Part shown: one piece after another, positions 42,241-52,986 of the stretch
How the letters are laid out: the number at the start of each line of letters is the position of its first letter
Numbering within the stretch: position 1 is the first letter of the stretch
NCBI RefSeq assembly: GCF_001189235.2
Contig: NZ_LFIP02000004.1
Location: 248,001 to 312,000 of the forward strand
DNA from: Bradyrhizobium embrapense
GTDB taxonomy: Bacteria > Pseudomonadota > Alphaproteobacteria > Rhizobiales > Xanthobacteraceae
Length of the DNA stretch: 64,000 nt
Direction: 5' to 3'
Made by a program: the position numbers and the translations under genes
Notes under the pieces: model-generated
The model's database searches: none
What the model saw: only the letters and a program-made list of their open reading frames with translations
Told to the model about the DNA's origin: nothing

Positions 42241-44328
42241 TTACTGGCCTCCCAAGCCGAACATGAACCAGGTGATCAATCCGGCAGCTCCGATCAGCAT
42301 CGCGAATGCGTAGTGATAGAGGTAGCCGGTCTGTAGCTTCACGACGTTGCGGGTGACGTCGAGCACGCGAGCGGAAACGCCGTCGGGACCAAAGCCGTCG
42401 ATGACGAAGCCGTCGCCCTTCTTCCACAGCGTATAGCCGAGCCACTTCGCCGGGCGCACGAAGATCCAGTCGTACAGCTCGTCGAAGTACCATTTGTTGA
42501 GCAGGAACTGGTACAGCATCGGCTGCTGGTTCGCGAGCTCGACCGGAAGATACGGCCGCGCATAGTAGAAGATGTAGGCGACGGCGAAGCCTAGCACCAT
42601 CATGACGAACGGCAGCTGGCCCAGCAGGAACGGCATATGTTCCATATCCTCTAGGATATGAGGATTCATCTTCACCGACTCGCGGAAGAACTCCTCAACG
42701 CCGTGCGGGCTGGCAAACACTTCCTTGAACGGAAAACCAGAGAGGATCGAGCCGGCGGCGAGCACACCGATCGGCACCAGCATCCAGACCGGACTTTCGT
42801 GCGCAGCGTCGTAGTGTTTCTGATCGTGCGGCTCACCAAAGAACGTCTTGAAGATCAGTCGCCAGGAATAGAACGAGGTCAAGCCGGCGGCCGCGATCGT
42901 CAGAAGATACGCATAGACCGCAATCGGATTGTGCGAAGCGTAGGCAGCTTCAATGATCGCATCTTTCGAGAAGAAGCCCGCAAAACCTGGCACACCAGTG
43001 AGCGCCATCGTGCCGATACACATCACCGCGAAGGTGTACGGGATCTTGCGCCACAGGCCGCCCATGTTGCGGATGTCCTGCTCGTGGTGCATCGCGTAGA
43101 TCACCGAGCCGGAGCCCAGGAACAGCAGCGCCTTGAAGAAGGCGTGCGTGAACAGATGGAACATGCCGACCGAATAGGCCCCTGCTCCCATCGCCACGAA
43201 CATGTAGCCGAGCTGCGAACAGGTCGAATAGGCGACGATGCGCTTGATGTCGTTCTGCACCAGGCCGATCGTCGCCGCGAAGAATGCCGTGGTCGCGCCG
43301 AAGAACATCACCACCGCCTGCGCGGTCGGTGACAGCTCGAACAGCGGCGACAGCCGCGCCACCATGAAGACGCCGGCGGTGACCATGGTCGCCGCGTGGA
43401 TCAGCGCCGACACCGGGGTCGGGCCTTCCATCGCGTCCGGCAACCAGGTGTGCAGCAGGAACTGGGCCGACTTCCCCATCGCGCCCATGAACAGGAACAG
43501 ACAGGTCAGCGTCAACGCGTCAGGGTGCCAGCCGAAGAAGTCGATGGTCTTGCCGGTCAGCCCGGGCGCGGCGTGAAAGATGGTCTCGAAATCGGTCGAG
43601 CCGACCAGCGCGAAGATCGCGAAGATGCCGAGCGCGAAGCCGAAGTCGCCGACGCGGTTGACCACGAACGCCTTGATCGCCGCCGCATTCGCCGACGGCT
43701 TCTGGTACCAGAAGCCGATCAGCAGGTAGCTCGCCAGACCCACGCCCTCCCAGCCGAAGAACAGCTGCACGAGGTTGTCCGAGGTCACCAGCATCAGCAT
43801 CGCGAAGGTGAACAGCGAGAGATAGCCGAAGAAGCGCGGTCGGTTCGGGTCCTCGTCCATGTAGCCGATGGAGTAGAGGTGGACGAGCGCGGACACGGTG
43901 TTGACCACGACCAGCATCACCGCGGTCAGGGTGTCGACCCGCAGCGTCCAGGCCACCTGCAGGTCGCCCGAGGTGATCCAGGGCAGCAGCACGATGCGTG
44001 CGTCATGGTGCATGAAGCCGACATCGACCAGCGTGAACCAGGACAGTGCCGCCGAGACGAACAGCAGGCCCGTGGTGATCAGCTCGGCCACCCGCGATCC
44101 GGCCGCCGCCGGCTCGGAGACGTGATGGTCGTCATGACCGTGATCATCGTGGCCGTGGTCGTCGTGGGCCGTCGACGCATGAGCGTCAAAAGCATGGGCG
44201 TCGCCATGCGCGTCGTCGTGGTGGTCGACGGTATCGCCGCTCGGGCAACGCGCATGCGCACCGACCAGCGAGATGATGCCTGCAAGGATGGCGCCCAGCA
44301 GCGGCAGGAATACGATTGCCTGTATCAT
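42241..44328 (-). CDS. nuoL: NADH-quinone oxidoreductase subunit L with His-rich insert
   Basis: NuoL is the distal proton-pumping subunit of complex I, with the long lateral helix near its C-terminus. The 695-residue product shows the core LFFGWEGVGLASYLLIGFW, HTWLPDAMEGPTPVSALIHA and YSTCSQLGYMF. It is somewhat long for the family. Between the first and second membrane segments (about residues 25-69) lies an insert with 13 His and many Asp, including DHGHDDHGHDDHH, that ordinary NuoL proteins lack. The insert is discussed as a finding. Confidence 0.96.
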   Translation of the reverse strand: MIQAIVFLPLLGAILAGIISLVGAHARCPSGDTVDHHDDAHGDAHAFDAHASTAHDDHGHDDHGHDDHHVSEPAAAGSRVAELITTGLLFVSAALSWFTLVDVGFMHHDARIVLLPWITSGDLQVAWTLRVDTLTAVMLVVVNTVSALVHLYSIGYMDEDPNRPRFFGYLSLFTFAMLMLVTSDNLVQLFFGWEGVGLASYLLIGFWYQKPSANAAAIKAFVVNRVGDFGFALGIFAIFALVGSTDFETIFHAAPGLTGKTIDFFGWHPDALTLTCLFLFMGAMGKSAQFLLHTWLPDAMEGPTPVSALIHAATMVTAGVFMVARLSPLFELSPTAQAVVMFFGATTAFFAATIGLVQNDIKRIVAYSTCSQLGYMFVAMGAGAYSVGMFHLFTHAFFKALLFLGSGSVIYAMHHEQDIRNMGGLWRKIPYTFAVMCIGTMALTGVPGFAGFFSKDAIIEAAYASHNPIAVYAYLLTIAAAGLTSFYSWRLIFKTFFGEPHDQKHYDAAHESPVWMLVPIGVLAAGSILSGFPFKEVFASPHGVEEFFRESVKMNPHILEDMEHMPFLLGQLPFVMMVLGFAVAYIFYYARPYLPVELANQQPMLYQFLLNKWYFDELYDWIFVRPAKWLGYTLWKKGDGFVIDGFGPDGVSARVLDVTRNVVKLQTGYLYHYAFAMLIGAAGLITWFMFGLGGQ

Positions 44329-44336
44329 TTGCCGGA

Positions 44337-44645
44337 CTAGCCCTTCATCAGATTGACGTCTTCAACCGCGATCGAACCGCGGTTGCGGAAATACACCACC
44401 AGCACAGCGAGGCCGATCGCGGCCTCGGCCGCGGCCACCGTCAGCACCAGCAGCGCGAACACCTGGCCGACGATGTCGCCGAGGAAGGTCGAGAACGCCA
44501 CCAGGTTGATGTTGACCGAGAGCAGGATCAGCTCGATCGACATCAGGATGACGATGATGTTCTTGCGGTTGAGAAAGATGCCGAGGATCCCGAGCGTGAA
44601 CAGGATCGCGGCGACCGCCAAATAGTGCCCCAGCCCGATCGTCAT
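44337..44645 (-). CDS. nuoK: NADH-quinone oxidoreductase subunit K
   Basis: NuoK is a small membrane subunit with three helices and two conserved Glu involved in proton transfer (MSIELILLSVN and AAAEAAIGLAVL). The product is 102 residues from the ATG that overlaps the nuoJ stop as ATGA. A three-codon longer reading is possible but less likely. It precedes nuoL by eight bases. Confidence 0.96.
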   Translation of the reverse strand: MTIGLGHYLAVAAILFTLGILGIFLNRKNIIVILMSIELILLSVNINLVAFSTFLGDIVGQVFALLVLTVAAAEAAIGLAVLVVYFRNRGSIAVEDVNLMKG

Positions 44646-45280
44646 TTCACCCACTCCGCCGCATCGGCATCCTGCAGGCCCTGCCCTGACGCCACCTTGC
44701 GCATCGCCATCGCCATCTCGGGCGTGCGCGCGTTCTGCACGTTGATGTTCTGCCGCTTGACGTTGGCCTTGTGGCGCAGCGTCAGCACGATGGCGCCGAT
44801 CATCGCGACCAGCAGCACCATGCCGGCGAGCTGGAAGTAATGGATGTACTTCGTATAGAGCACGAGGCCGAGCGCCTCGGTGTTGCTGACATTGGTCGGG
44901 ATCGCCGCCGTGATCGTCTTGGTGACCTGCGGGTTGATCACCCAGGCGCCGACCACCAGCAGCAGCTCGAACAGGAAGATGCCGCCGATCACGATGCCGA
45001 TCGGCAGGTACTGCATGAAGCCCTCGCGCAGTTCGACGAAGTCGACGTCGAGCATCATGATCACGAACAGGAACAGCACCGCGACGGCGCCGACATAGAC
45101 CACGATCAGCATCATCCCGAGGAACTCGGCGCCCATCAGGATGAACAGCCCCGAGGCATTGACGAACGCCAGGATCAGGAACAGCACGGAGTGCACGGGA
45201 TTGCGCGAGACGATCACCATGACCGCCGAGGCCACGCAGACCGCGGCAAACAGATAGAAGAACAGCGCCGGAAGGATCAT
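44642..45280 (-). CDS. nuoJ: NADH-quinone oxidoreductase subunit J
   Basis: NuoJ is a membrane-arm subunit with five helices that includes the pi-bulge helix important for coupling (EFLGMMLIVVYVGAVAVLFLF). The 212-residue product has an additional polar C-terminal tail of about 40 residues (KANVKRQNINVQNARTPEMA onward). It follows nuoI by nine bases and overlaps nuoK. Confidence 0.96.
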   Translation of the reverse strand: MILPALFFYLFAAVCVASAVMVIVSRNPVHSVLFLILAFVNASGLFILMGAEFLGMMLIVVYVGAVAVLFLFVIMMLDVDFVELREGFMQYLPIGIVIGGIFLFELLLVVGAWVINPQVTKTITAAIPTNVSNTEALGLVLYTKYIHYFQLAGMVLLVAMIGAIVLTLRHKANVKRQNINVQNARTPEMAMAMRKVASGQGLQDADAAEWVK

Positions 45281-45289
45281 GCCCTCACC

Positions 45290-45784
45290 TCACCGGTACG
45301 GCGCGTCGAGCGCGATCGACTTCGCAATCTCGCGCTCCCAGCGGTCGCCGTTGGCGAGCAGCTTCGCCTTGTCATAGTAGAGTTCCTCGCGGGTCTCGGT
45401 CGCGAATTCGAAATTCGGTCCCTCGACGATGGCGTCAACCGGGCACGCCTCCTGGCACAGCCCGCAATAGATGCACTTCACCATGTCGATGTCGTAGCGC
45501 ACCGTACGGCGGGTGCCGTCGTTGCGGCGCGGGCCGGCCTCGATCGTGATCGCCTGCGCCGGGCAGATCGCCTCGCACAGCTTGCAGGCGATGCAGCGCT
45601 CTTCGCCGTTCGGATAGCGGCGCAGCGCGTGCTCGCCGCGGAAGCGCGGCGAGACCGGCCCCTTCTCGAACGGATAGTTCAGCGTCGGCTTCGGCTGGAA
45701 GAAATAGCGCATCGCCAGGAAGAACGCCGAGACGAATTCCGAGAGCAGAAGCGAGCGGGCTGTTGCGTTGACATTGACACTCAT
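45290..45784 (-). CDS. nuoI: NADH-quinone oxidoreductase subunit I (two [4Fe-4S])
   Basis: NuoI carries clusters N6a and N6b in the arm that passes electrons to N2. The 164-residue product has two ferredoxin motifs: CIACKLCEAICP (about residues 64-75) and CIYCGLCQEACP (about 103-114). The N-terminal helix lies along the membrane. It follows nuoH by seven bases. The ATG at 45784 gives the normal family length. Confidence 0.97.
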   Translation of the reverse strand: MSVNVNATARSLLLSEFVSAFFLAMRYFFQPKPTLNYPFEKGPVSPRFRGEHALRRYPNGEERCIACKLCEAICPAQAITIEAGPRRNDGTRRTVRYDIDMVKCIYCGLCQEACPVDAIVEGPNFEFATETREELYYDKAKLLANGDRWEREIAKSIALDAPYR

Positions 45785-45791
45785 GACGGCC

Positions 45792-46862
45792 TCACTTCGG
45801 CGCGATGCCGGCGAACTGCAGCACGCCGGCCACGATCACGACCATCGCCAGCGACAGCGGCAGGAACACCTTCCAGCCGAGCCGCATCAGTTGATCGTAG
45901 CGGTAGCGCGGCACGATCGCCTTCGCCATCGCGAACATGAAGAACATGAAGAACACCTTGAGGGCGAACCAGACGATGCCCGGAATCCAGGTGAACGGCG
46001 GCAAATTGACCGGCGGCAGCCAGCCGCCCAGGAACAGGATCGAGGCCAGCGCGCACATCGTGGTGATCGCGACATACTCGCCGAGCATGAACAGCAGATA
46101 CGGAGTCGAGCCATATTCGGTCATGAAGCCGGCGACCAGTTCGGATTCCGCTTCGACCAGGTCGAACGGCGGACGGTTGGTTTCCGCCAGCGCCGAGACG
46201 TAGAACACCACGAACATCGGGAACAGCGGCCACACATACCAGTTGAGGATGGTGAGCTGCGGCAGGCCGATCAGGTGCGCGAGCCCGCGGGTGTTCTGGG
46301 CCTCGACCACCGCCGACAGGTTCAGCGAGCCGACGCAGAGCAGCACGGTGATGATGACGAAGCCGATCGAGACCTCATAGGACACCATCTGCGCCGCCGA
46401 GCGCAGCGCGGCCAGGAACGGGTACTTCGAGTTCGACGACCAGCCGGCCATGATGATGCCGTAGATCGACAGCGACGAGATCGCGAAGATGTAGAGAATG
46501 CCGACATTGATGTCGGAGATCACCCAGCCGAGATCGAACGGGATCACGGCCCAGGCGGCCAGCGCCAGGATGCACGAGACCAAAGGCGCGAGCAGGAACA
46601 CGCCCTTGTTGGAGCCAGACGGAATCACCGGCTCCTTCAGCACGAATTTGAGAAGGTCGGCGAAGGATTGCAGCAATCCGAACGGGCCGACCACGTTGGG
46701 GCCGCGCCGGATCTGCACCGCCGCCCAGATCTTGCGGTCGGCGAGCAGGATATAGGCGATCGCGATCAGCAGCACGACGAGCAGCAACAGGCTTTCCGCG
46801 ACCATGACGATCAGCGGCCAGAGGAAGCCGGTCCAGAACGCGCTTGCGAAGAATTCAGCCAT
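45792..46862 (-). CDS. nuoH: NADH-quinone oxidoreductase subunit H
   Basis: NuoH joins the membrane arm to the hydrophilic arm and forms much of the quinone chamber. The 356-residue product has eight membrane segments, with conserved RKIWAAVQIRRGPNVVGPFG at the first loop and ALAETNRPPFDLVEAESELVAGF in the central cytoplasmic loop. These charged residues are typical of the family. It follows nuoG by ten bases. Confidence 0.97.
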   Translation of the reverse strand: MAEFFASAFWTGFLWPLIVMVAESLLLLVVLLIAIAYILLADRKIWAAVQIRRGPNVVGPFGLLQSFADLLKFVLKEPVIPSGSNKGVFLLAPLVSCILALAAWAVIPFDLGWVISDINVGILYIFAISSLSIYGIIMAGWSSNSKYPFLAALRSAAQMVSYEVSIGFVIITVLLCVGSLNLSAVVEAQNTRGLAHLIGLPQLTILNWYVWPLFPMFVVFYVSALAETNRPPFDLVEAESELVAGFMTEYGSTPYLLFMLGEYVAITTMCALASILFLGGWLPPVNLPPFTWIPGIVWFALKVFFMFFMFAMAKAIVPRYRYDQLMRLGWKVFLPLSLAMVVIVAGVLQFAGIAPK

Positions 46863-46872
46863 CAGGTCACGC

Positions 46873-48948
46873 TCACTCCGCTGCCGTCAGCATTCGGCCC
46901 GACGCCAGCCGCGAGCATTCCGCCATCACGGCAGAGGCCCGCGCGATCGGGTTGGTCAGATAGAAATCCTCGACGGTCGGCTTGAATGCCGCCTTGTCGA
47001 CGCTGCCGCCCTTGCCGGCCAGCGCCTTGACATCGTCGGCCGTGCCGGCCTCGATCTGGTCGAGCCGCATCAGATGCGGATAGGTCTTGAACATCGCCTG
47101 GCGCAGCGCCTGCAACGAGTCGAACGGCAGCTTCTTGCCGAGCACGTCGGACAGCGCGCGGATGATCGCCCAGTCCTCGCGGGCTTCGCCCGGCGGGAAT
47201 GCGGCACGGTTGGCGATCTGCGCCCGGCCCTCGGTGTTGACGTAGATGCCGGACTTCTCGGTATAGGCGGCGCCCGGCAGGATCACGTCGGCGCGGTGCG
47301 CGCCCTTGTCGCCATGGGTGCCGATATAGACGACGAAGGTGCCGTCCGGCGCCTTGATCTCGTCGGCGCCGAGCAGGAACAGCACGTCGAGCGTGCCGAA
47401 AGTCGTCATCTGCGCCGTGGTCAGGCCGCCGGCCGCAGGCGAGAAGCCGATATCGAGCGCGCCGGCCCGCGAAGCCGTATCCTGCAGCACGGCAAAGCCG
47501 TTCCAGCCGTCCTTGAGCGCACCGACGTCGACGGCGAGCTTGGCTGCCTGCGCCAGCACCGCCGCGCCGTCATGCCTGGTGTAGACACCGGCGCCGACCA
47601 GGATGATCGGGTTCTTGGCATTCTTCAGCACGTCGGCAAAGGAGTGCTTGCCCGCGACGAGATCGGCGAGCGTGTCGGTGCCCGCGCCGAGATAGTCGTG
47701 CTCATAGGTGAAATCGGCCTTGGCGCCGATCATGCCGACCTTGAGCCCGCCGGTGCGCCAGCGCTTGCGGATCCGCGCGTTCAGCACCGCGGCTTCCTTG
47801 CGCGGATGCGAGCCGATGATCAGGATCGCGTCGGCCTGGTCGATGCCGGCAATGGTCGGGTTGAAGATGTAGGAGCCGCGGCCGGCCTTGGCGTCGAACG
47901 CGTCGCCGCCCTGCACTGCCAGATTGACCGAACCGAACGCAGCGAGCAGCTCCTTCAGCGCATACATCTCATCGACCGCGGCGAGATCGCCCGCGATCGC
48001 GCCGATCCGCTTGCCGTCGGTGCGGCCGGCCTTGGCGGCGATGGCAGCAAAGGCCTCCTGCCAGGTCGCAGGCCTGAGCTGGCCGTTCTCGCGCACATAG
48101 GGCCGGTCGAGGCGCTGCGTGCGCAGGCCGTCGACGACGTGGCGGGTCTTGTCGGAAATCCACTCCTCGTTCACCGCCTCGTTGATGCGCGGCAGGATGC
48201 GCATCACTTCGCGGCCGCGGGTGTCGACCCGGATGGCGGATCCGACGCCGTCCATGACGTCGACCGACTGGGTCTTGCCGAGTTCCCAGGGCCGCGCCGC
48301 AAAGGCATAGGGCTTCGAGGTCAGCGCACCGACCGGGCAGATATCGACGAGATTGCCTTGCAGCTCCGAGCTCAGTGCCTGTTCGAGATAGGTGGTGATC
48401 TCCATGTCCTCGCCGCGGCCGGTCGCGCCCATTTCCGGCGCGCCGCAGACTTCGGCGGAGAAGCGGACGCAACGCGTGCACTGGATGCAGCGGTTCATCG
48501 AGGTCTTGACCAGCGCACCGAGATACTTGTCCTCGACCGCGCGCTTGTTCTCGGCGAAACGGCTGGTGTCGACGCCGTAGCCCATCGCCTGGTCCTGCAG
48601 GTCGCACTCGCCGCCCTGGTCGCAGATCGGGCAATCCAGCGGATGGTTGATCAGCAGGAATTCCATCACGCCTTCGCGCGCCTTCTTGACCATCGGCGAA
48701 CGGGTCGAGATCTCCGGCGGCTCGCCCTTCGGGCCGGGACGGCAGTCGCGCACGGCCCAGGCGCAGCTCGCGACCGGCTTCGGGCCGCCCTTCACCTCGA
48801 CCAGGCACATCCGGCAATTGCCGGCGATCGACAACCGCTCGTGATAGCAGAAGCGCGGAATCTCGGCGCCTGCCGCCTCGCACGCCTGCAGCAGCGTGTA
48901 CTCCGGCGGCACATCGATCTCTTTGCCATCGACGATGATCTTGCTCAT
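46873..48948 (-). CDS. nuoG: NADH-quinone oxidoreductase subunit G
   Basis: NuoG is the largest subunit of the NADH-oxidising module. The 691-residue product starts with a [2Fe-2S] ferredoxin domain (CYHERLSIAGNCRMC), then the His-Cys cluster region (HPLDCPICDQGGECDLQ) and a [4Fe-4S] site (CIQCTRCVRFSAEVC). A molybdopterin-oxidoreductase-like domain without cofactor occupies the rest. It follows nuoF by nine bases. Confidence 0.97.
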   Translation of the reverse strand: MSKIIVDGKEIDVPPEYTLLQACEAAGAEIPRFCYHERLSIAGNCRMCLVEVKGGPKPVASCAWAVRDCRPGPKGEPPEISTRSPMVKKAREGVMEFLLINHPLDCPICDQGGECDLQDQAMGYGVDTSRFAENKRAVEDKYLGALVKTSMNRCIQCTRCVRFSAEVCGAPEMGATGRGEDMEITTYLEQALSSELQGNLVDICPVGALTSKPYAFAARPWELGKTQSVDVMDGVGSAIRVDTRGREVMRILPRINEAVNEEWISDKTRHVVDGLRTQRLDRPYVRENGQLRPATWQEAFAAIAAKAGRTDGKRIGAIAGDLAAVDEMYALKELLAAFGSVNLAVQGGDAFDAKAGRGSYIFNPTIAGIDQADAILIIGSHPRKEAAVLNARIRKRWRTGGLKVGMIGAKADFTYEHDYLGAGTDTLADLVAGKHSFADVLKNAKNPIILVGAGVYTRHDGAAVLAQAAKLAVDVGALKDGWNGFAVLQDTASRAGALDIGFSPAAGGLTTAQMTTFGTLDVLFLLGADEIKAPDGTFVVYIGTHGDKGAHRADVILPGAAYTEKSGIYVNTEGRAQIANRAAFPPGEAREDWAIIRALSDVLGKKLPFDSLQALRQAMFKTYPHLMRLDQIEAGTADDVKALAGKGGSVDKAAFKPTVEDFYLTNPIARASAVMAECSRLASGRMLTAAE

Positions 48949-48957
48949 GTCTCTTCT

Positions 48958-50283
<1,326 letters not shown>

Positions 50284-50302
50284 GCTCAAAACTTTCCGAA
50301 CA

Positions 50303-50467
50303 TCACCGATTGGCTTGGGAATAAGCGAGCCCGGCGGCACAGCCGCCGAACACGATGGCCCACAACAGGCTGGATTCCAGCGTCGCGCTCAGGCCGTAAC
50401 GTTGCAGCAGGAACATGAAGCTGGCCGCGACGGCGGTATGCAGGGCGATCGTGCGCCAGGCCTTCAT
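50303..50467 (-). CDS. 54-residue predicted membrane protein between nuoE and nuoF
   Basis: A short frame encodes MKAWRTIALHTAVAASFMFL, LQRYGLSATLESSLLWAIVF and GGCAAGLAYSQANR, ending in TGA. GAGAGGGG lies just upstream of the ATG at good spacing. The peptide has two hydrophobic helices with a short polar turn, so it should be a small inner-membrane hairpin protein. It sits inside the nuo operon, 45 bases after nuoE and 19 before nuoF, so it is co-transcribed with complex I. It is not one of the 14 core subunits. A supernumerary or assembly role is inferred from position only. Confidence 0.72.
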   Translation of the reverse strand: MKAWRTIALHTAVAASFMFLLQRYGLSATLESSLLWAIVFGGCAAGLAYSQANR

Positions 50468-50512
50468 CGCAGCCCCTCTCCGCCTCGTTGTCCTGCACCT
50501 GAACGCTCCGCA

Positions 50513-51124
50513 TCAGGTGGTTTCCTTCAGCGTCGTCGGCCCGCCTGCGGGCGCCGAGAACTGGCGGTCGATCTGCGGGCCCGGCTTCGGCGGATTGCCG
50601 GCGGCAAAGCCGTCGAGCACCTTGCCGAAGCTTTCCTTGGTCAGGTCCTCATAGGTGTCCTTCCAGATCAGCACCATCGGCGCGTTCACGCAGGCCCCAA
50701 GGCACTCCACCTCCTCCCAGGAGAAGTTGCCGTCCTTCGACAGCTGGAAGGGATCGTGATGGATACGATGCTGGCAGACCTCGATCAGGTCGGCAGCGCC
50801 GCGCAACCGGCACGGCGTGGTGCCGCAAACCTGGACATGGGCCTTCTTGCCGACCGGCGAGAGCTGGAACATGGTGTAGAAGGTCGCGATCTCCAGCATT
50901 CGGATATGCGGCATCTCGAGCAGGTCGGCGACGGCGCGGATCGCAGCTTCCGAGACCCAACCGTCATGCTGCTCCTGCACGCGCCACAGAATCGCGATCG
51001 CCGCCGAGGCCTGACGGCCCGGCGGATATTTCTCGATCTGCTTCTTGGCCCAGGCCAGGTTCTCGTCCGTGAACGTGAAGCTCGCGGGCTGCAATTCCTT
51101 CGGGGCAAGGCGGCGGACGGACAT
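50513..51124 (-). CDS. nuoE: NADH-quinone oxidoreductase subunit E
   Basis: NuoE carries cluster N1a, a [2Fe-2S] centre beside the flavin. The 203-residue product has the thioredoxin-like domain with four Cys: CGTTPC (about residues 100-105) and CLGAC (about 142-146). A Pro-rich C-terminal tail (GNPPKPGPQIDRQFSAPAGGP) extends past the domain. It follows nuoD after 41 bases. Some alphaproteobacterial NuoE proteins carry a long helical extension; this one has only a short tail. Confidence 0.96.
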   Translation of the reverse strand: MSVRRLAPKELQPASFTFTDENLAWAKKQIEKYPPGRQASAAIAILWRVQEQHDGWVSEAAIRAVADLLEMPHIRMLEIATFYTMFQLSPVGKKAHVQVCGTTPCRLRGAADLIEVCQHRIHHDPFQLSKDGNFSWEEVECLGACVNAPMVLIWKDTYEDLTKESFGKVLDGFAAGNPPKPGPQIDRQFSAPAGGPTTLKETT

Positions 51125-51165
51125 CGATCAAACTCTCATTGCGCGCGGTGCGGATGCGGACATCA

Positions 51166-52362
51166 TCACCGGTCGACCTCGCCGAACACGATGTCCAGCG
51201 AGCCAAGGATGGCGGAAACGTCGGCCAACAGATGGCCCTTGCAGATGTGATCCATCGCCTGCAGATGGGCGAAACCCGGCGCGCGGATCTTGCACTTGTA
51301 TGGCTTGTTGGTCCCGTCTGCGACGAGATAGACGCCGAACTCGCCCTTCGGCGCCTCGACCGCGGCGTAGACCTCACCGGCCGGCACGTGGACGCCTTCG
51401 GTGTAGAGCTTGAAGTGATGGATCAGCGCTTCCATCGAGCGCTTCATCTCACCACGGCGCGGCGGCGCGATCTTGTTGTCCTCGACCACGACCGGGCCCT
51501 GCCCGTCCGGCGCCTTCAGCTTCTGCACGCACTGCTTCATGATGCGCACCGACTGGCGCATCTCCTCCATGCGGATCAGGTAGCGGTCGAAGCAGTCGCC
51601 GTTCTTGCCGATCGGAATGTCGAAATCCATCTCGGCGTAGCACTCGTAGGGCTGCGACTTGCGCAGGTCCCAGGCCGCGCCCGAGCCGCGCACCATCACG
51701 CCGGAGAAGCCCCACTCCCAGGCTTCCTTGAGCGGCACCACGCCGATATCGACGTTGCGCTGCTTGAAGATGCGGTTGCCGGTCAGCAGCCGATCGAGAT
51801 CGTCGACGACCTTGAGGAACGGATCGCACCATGCCTCGATGTCGTCGATCAGCTTCGGCGGCAGGTCCTGGTGCACGCCCCCGACGCGGAAGAACGCCGC
51901 GTGCATGCGCGAACCCGAGGCGCGCTCGTAAAACACCATCAGCTTTTCGCGCTCTTCGAAGCCCCACAGCGGCGGGGTCAGCGCGCCGACGTCCATCGCC
52001 TGCGTGGTGACGTTGAGCAGATGCGACAGGATGCGGCCAATCTCGCAATACAGCACGCGGATCAATTGGCCACGGCGCGGCACCGTGATGCCGAGCAGTT
52101 TTTCCGCCGCGAGGCAGAACGCATGCTCCTGGTTCATCGGCGCGACGTAGTCGAGGCGGTCGAAATACGGAATCGCCTGCAGATAGGTCTTGTGCTCGAT
52201 CAGCTTCTCGGTGCCGCGGTGAAGCAGGCCGATATGCGGATCGACGCGCTCGACGACTTCGCCGTCGAGCTCCAGCACGAGGCGAAGCACGCCGTGCGCC
52301 GCCGGATGCTGCGGACCAAAGTTGATGGTGAAGTTACGAAGATCTTGCGGTTGCTCGTTCAT
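51166..52362 (-). CDS. nuoD: NADH-quinone oxidoreductase subunit D
   Basis: NuoD (49-kDa subunit) forms the quinone-binding pocket with NuoB. The 398-residue product has the conserved FGPQHPAAHGVLRLVLELDGE at the start, with the quinone-ligand His, the LDYVAPMNQEHAF segment, and the C-terminal DGTNKPYKCKIRAPGF. Its ATG overlaps the nuoC stop (ATGA), so C and D are translationally coupled but not fused here. Confidence 0.97.
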   Translation of the reverse strand: MNEQPQDLRNFTINFGPQHPAAHGVLRLVLELDGEVVERVDPHIGLLHRGTEKLIEHKTYLQAIPYFDRLDYVAPMNQEHAFCLAAEKLLGITVPRRGQLIRVLYCEIGRILSHLLNVTTQAMDVGALTPPLWGFEEREKLMVFYERASGSRMHAAFFRVGGVHQDLPPKLIDDIEAWCDPFLKVVDDLDRLLTGNRIFKQRNVDIGVVPLKEAWEWGFSGVMVRGSGAAWDLRKSQPYECYAEMDFDIPIGKNGDCFDRYLIRMEEMRQSVRIMKQCVQKLKAPDGQGPVVVEDNKIAPPRRGEMKRSMEALIHHFKLYTEGVHVPAGEVYAAVEAPKGEFGVYLVADGTNKPYKCKIRAPGFAHLQAMDHICKGHLLADVSAILGSLDIVFGEVDR

Positions 52363-52976
52363 TGCTTCGGCTCCGCCTTGGCCTTCTCGTCACCGGGAAG
52401 CGGATAGTCCGCGCCTTCCCAGGGCGAGAGGAAATCGAACTTGCGGAATTCCTGGTTGAGCCGGACCGGCTCGTACAGCACCCTCTTTTCTTGGTCGTCG
52501 TAGCGAACCTCGACGAAGCCGGTGAGCGGGAAATCCTTGCGCAGCGGATGGCCATCGAAGCCGTAATCCGTCAGCAGGCGGCGCATGTCCGGATGCCCAG
52601 TGAAGATCACGCCGTAAAGGTCGTAGGTCTCGCGCTCGAACCAGTCGGCGCCGGGGAAGACGCCGATGATCGACGGCACCTGCGTGGTCTCGTCGGCCTG
52701 GCCGCGCACGCGGATGCGCGTGTTCAGCGTCGGCGAGAGCAGGTGGTAGACGACATCGAAACGCTTCTCGCGGCTCGGATAGTCGACCGCAGTCACGTCG
52801 GTGATGTTGACGAAACGGCAGTTGGGATCGTCACGCAGAAACCTGACGACGTCCACGATTCTGCCAATCTCGACGTCGATAGTGAGTTGATTGAACGCGA
52901 CCGAGTGCGCCGTGGCGGCGCCCGGAAGCGCGCTCACGATCGTCTGCCCAAGGGCGTCGAGCTTGCCGTCGTCCAT
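52359..52976 (-). CDS. nuoC: NADH-quinone oxidoreductase subunit C
   Basis: NuoC (30-kDa subunit) is a structural part of the peripheral arm. The 205-residue product has the family signature ERETYDLYGVIFTGHPDMRRLL and the following DYGFDGHPLRKDFPL. A longer in-frame reading to 53153 would run into nuoB and is rejected; MDDGKLDALG at 52976 is the plausible N-terminus, ten bases after nuoB. Confidence 0.96.
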   Translation of the reverse strand: MDDGKLDALGQTIVSALPGAATAHSVAFNQLTIDVEIGRIVDVVRFLRDDPNCRFVNITDVTAVDYPSREKRFDVVYHLLSPTLNTRIRVRGQADETTQVPSIIGVFPGADWFERETYDLYGVIFTGHPDMRRLLTDYGFDGHPLRKDFPLTGFVEVRYDDQEKRVLYEPVRLNQEFRKFDFLSPWEGADYPLPGDEKAKAEPKQ

Positions 52977-52986
52977 GCCTGAAACC

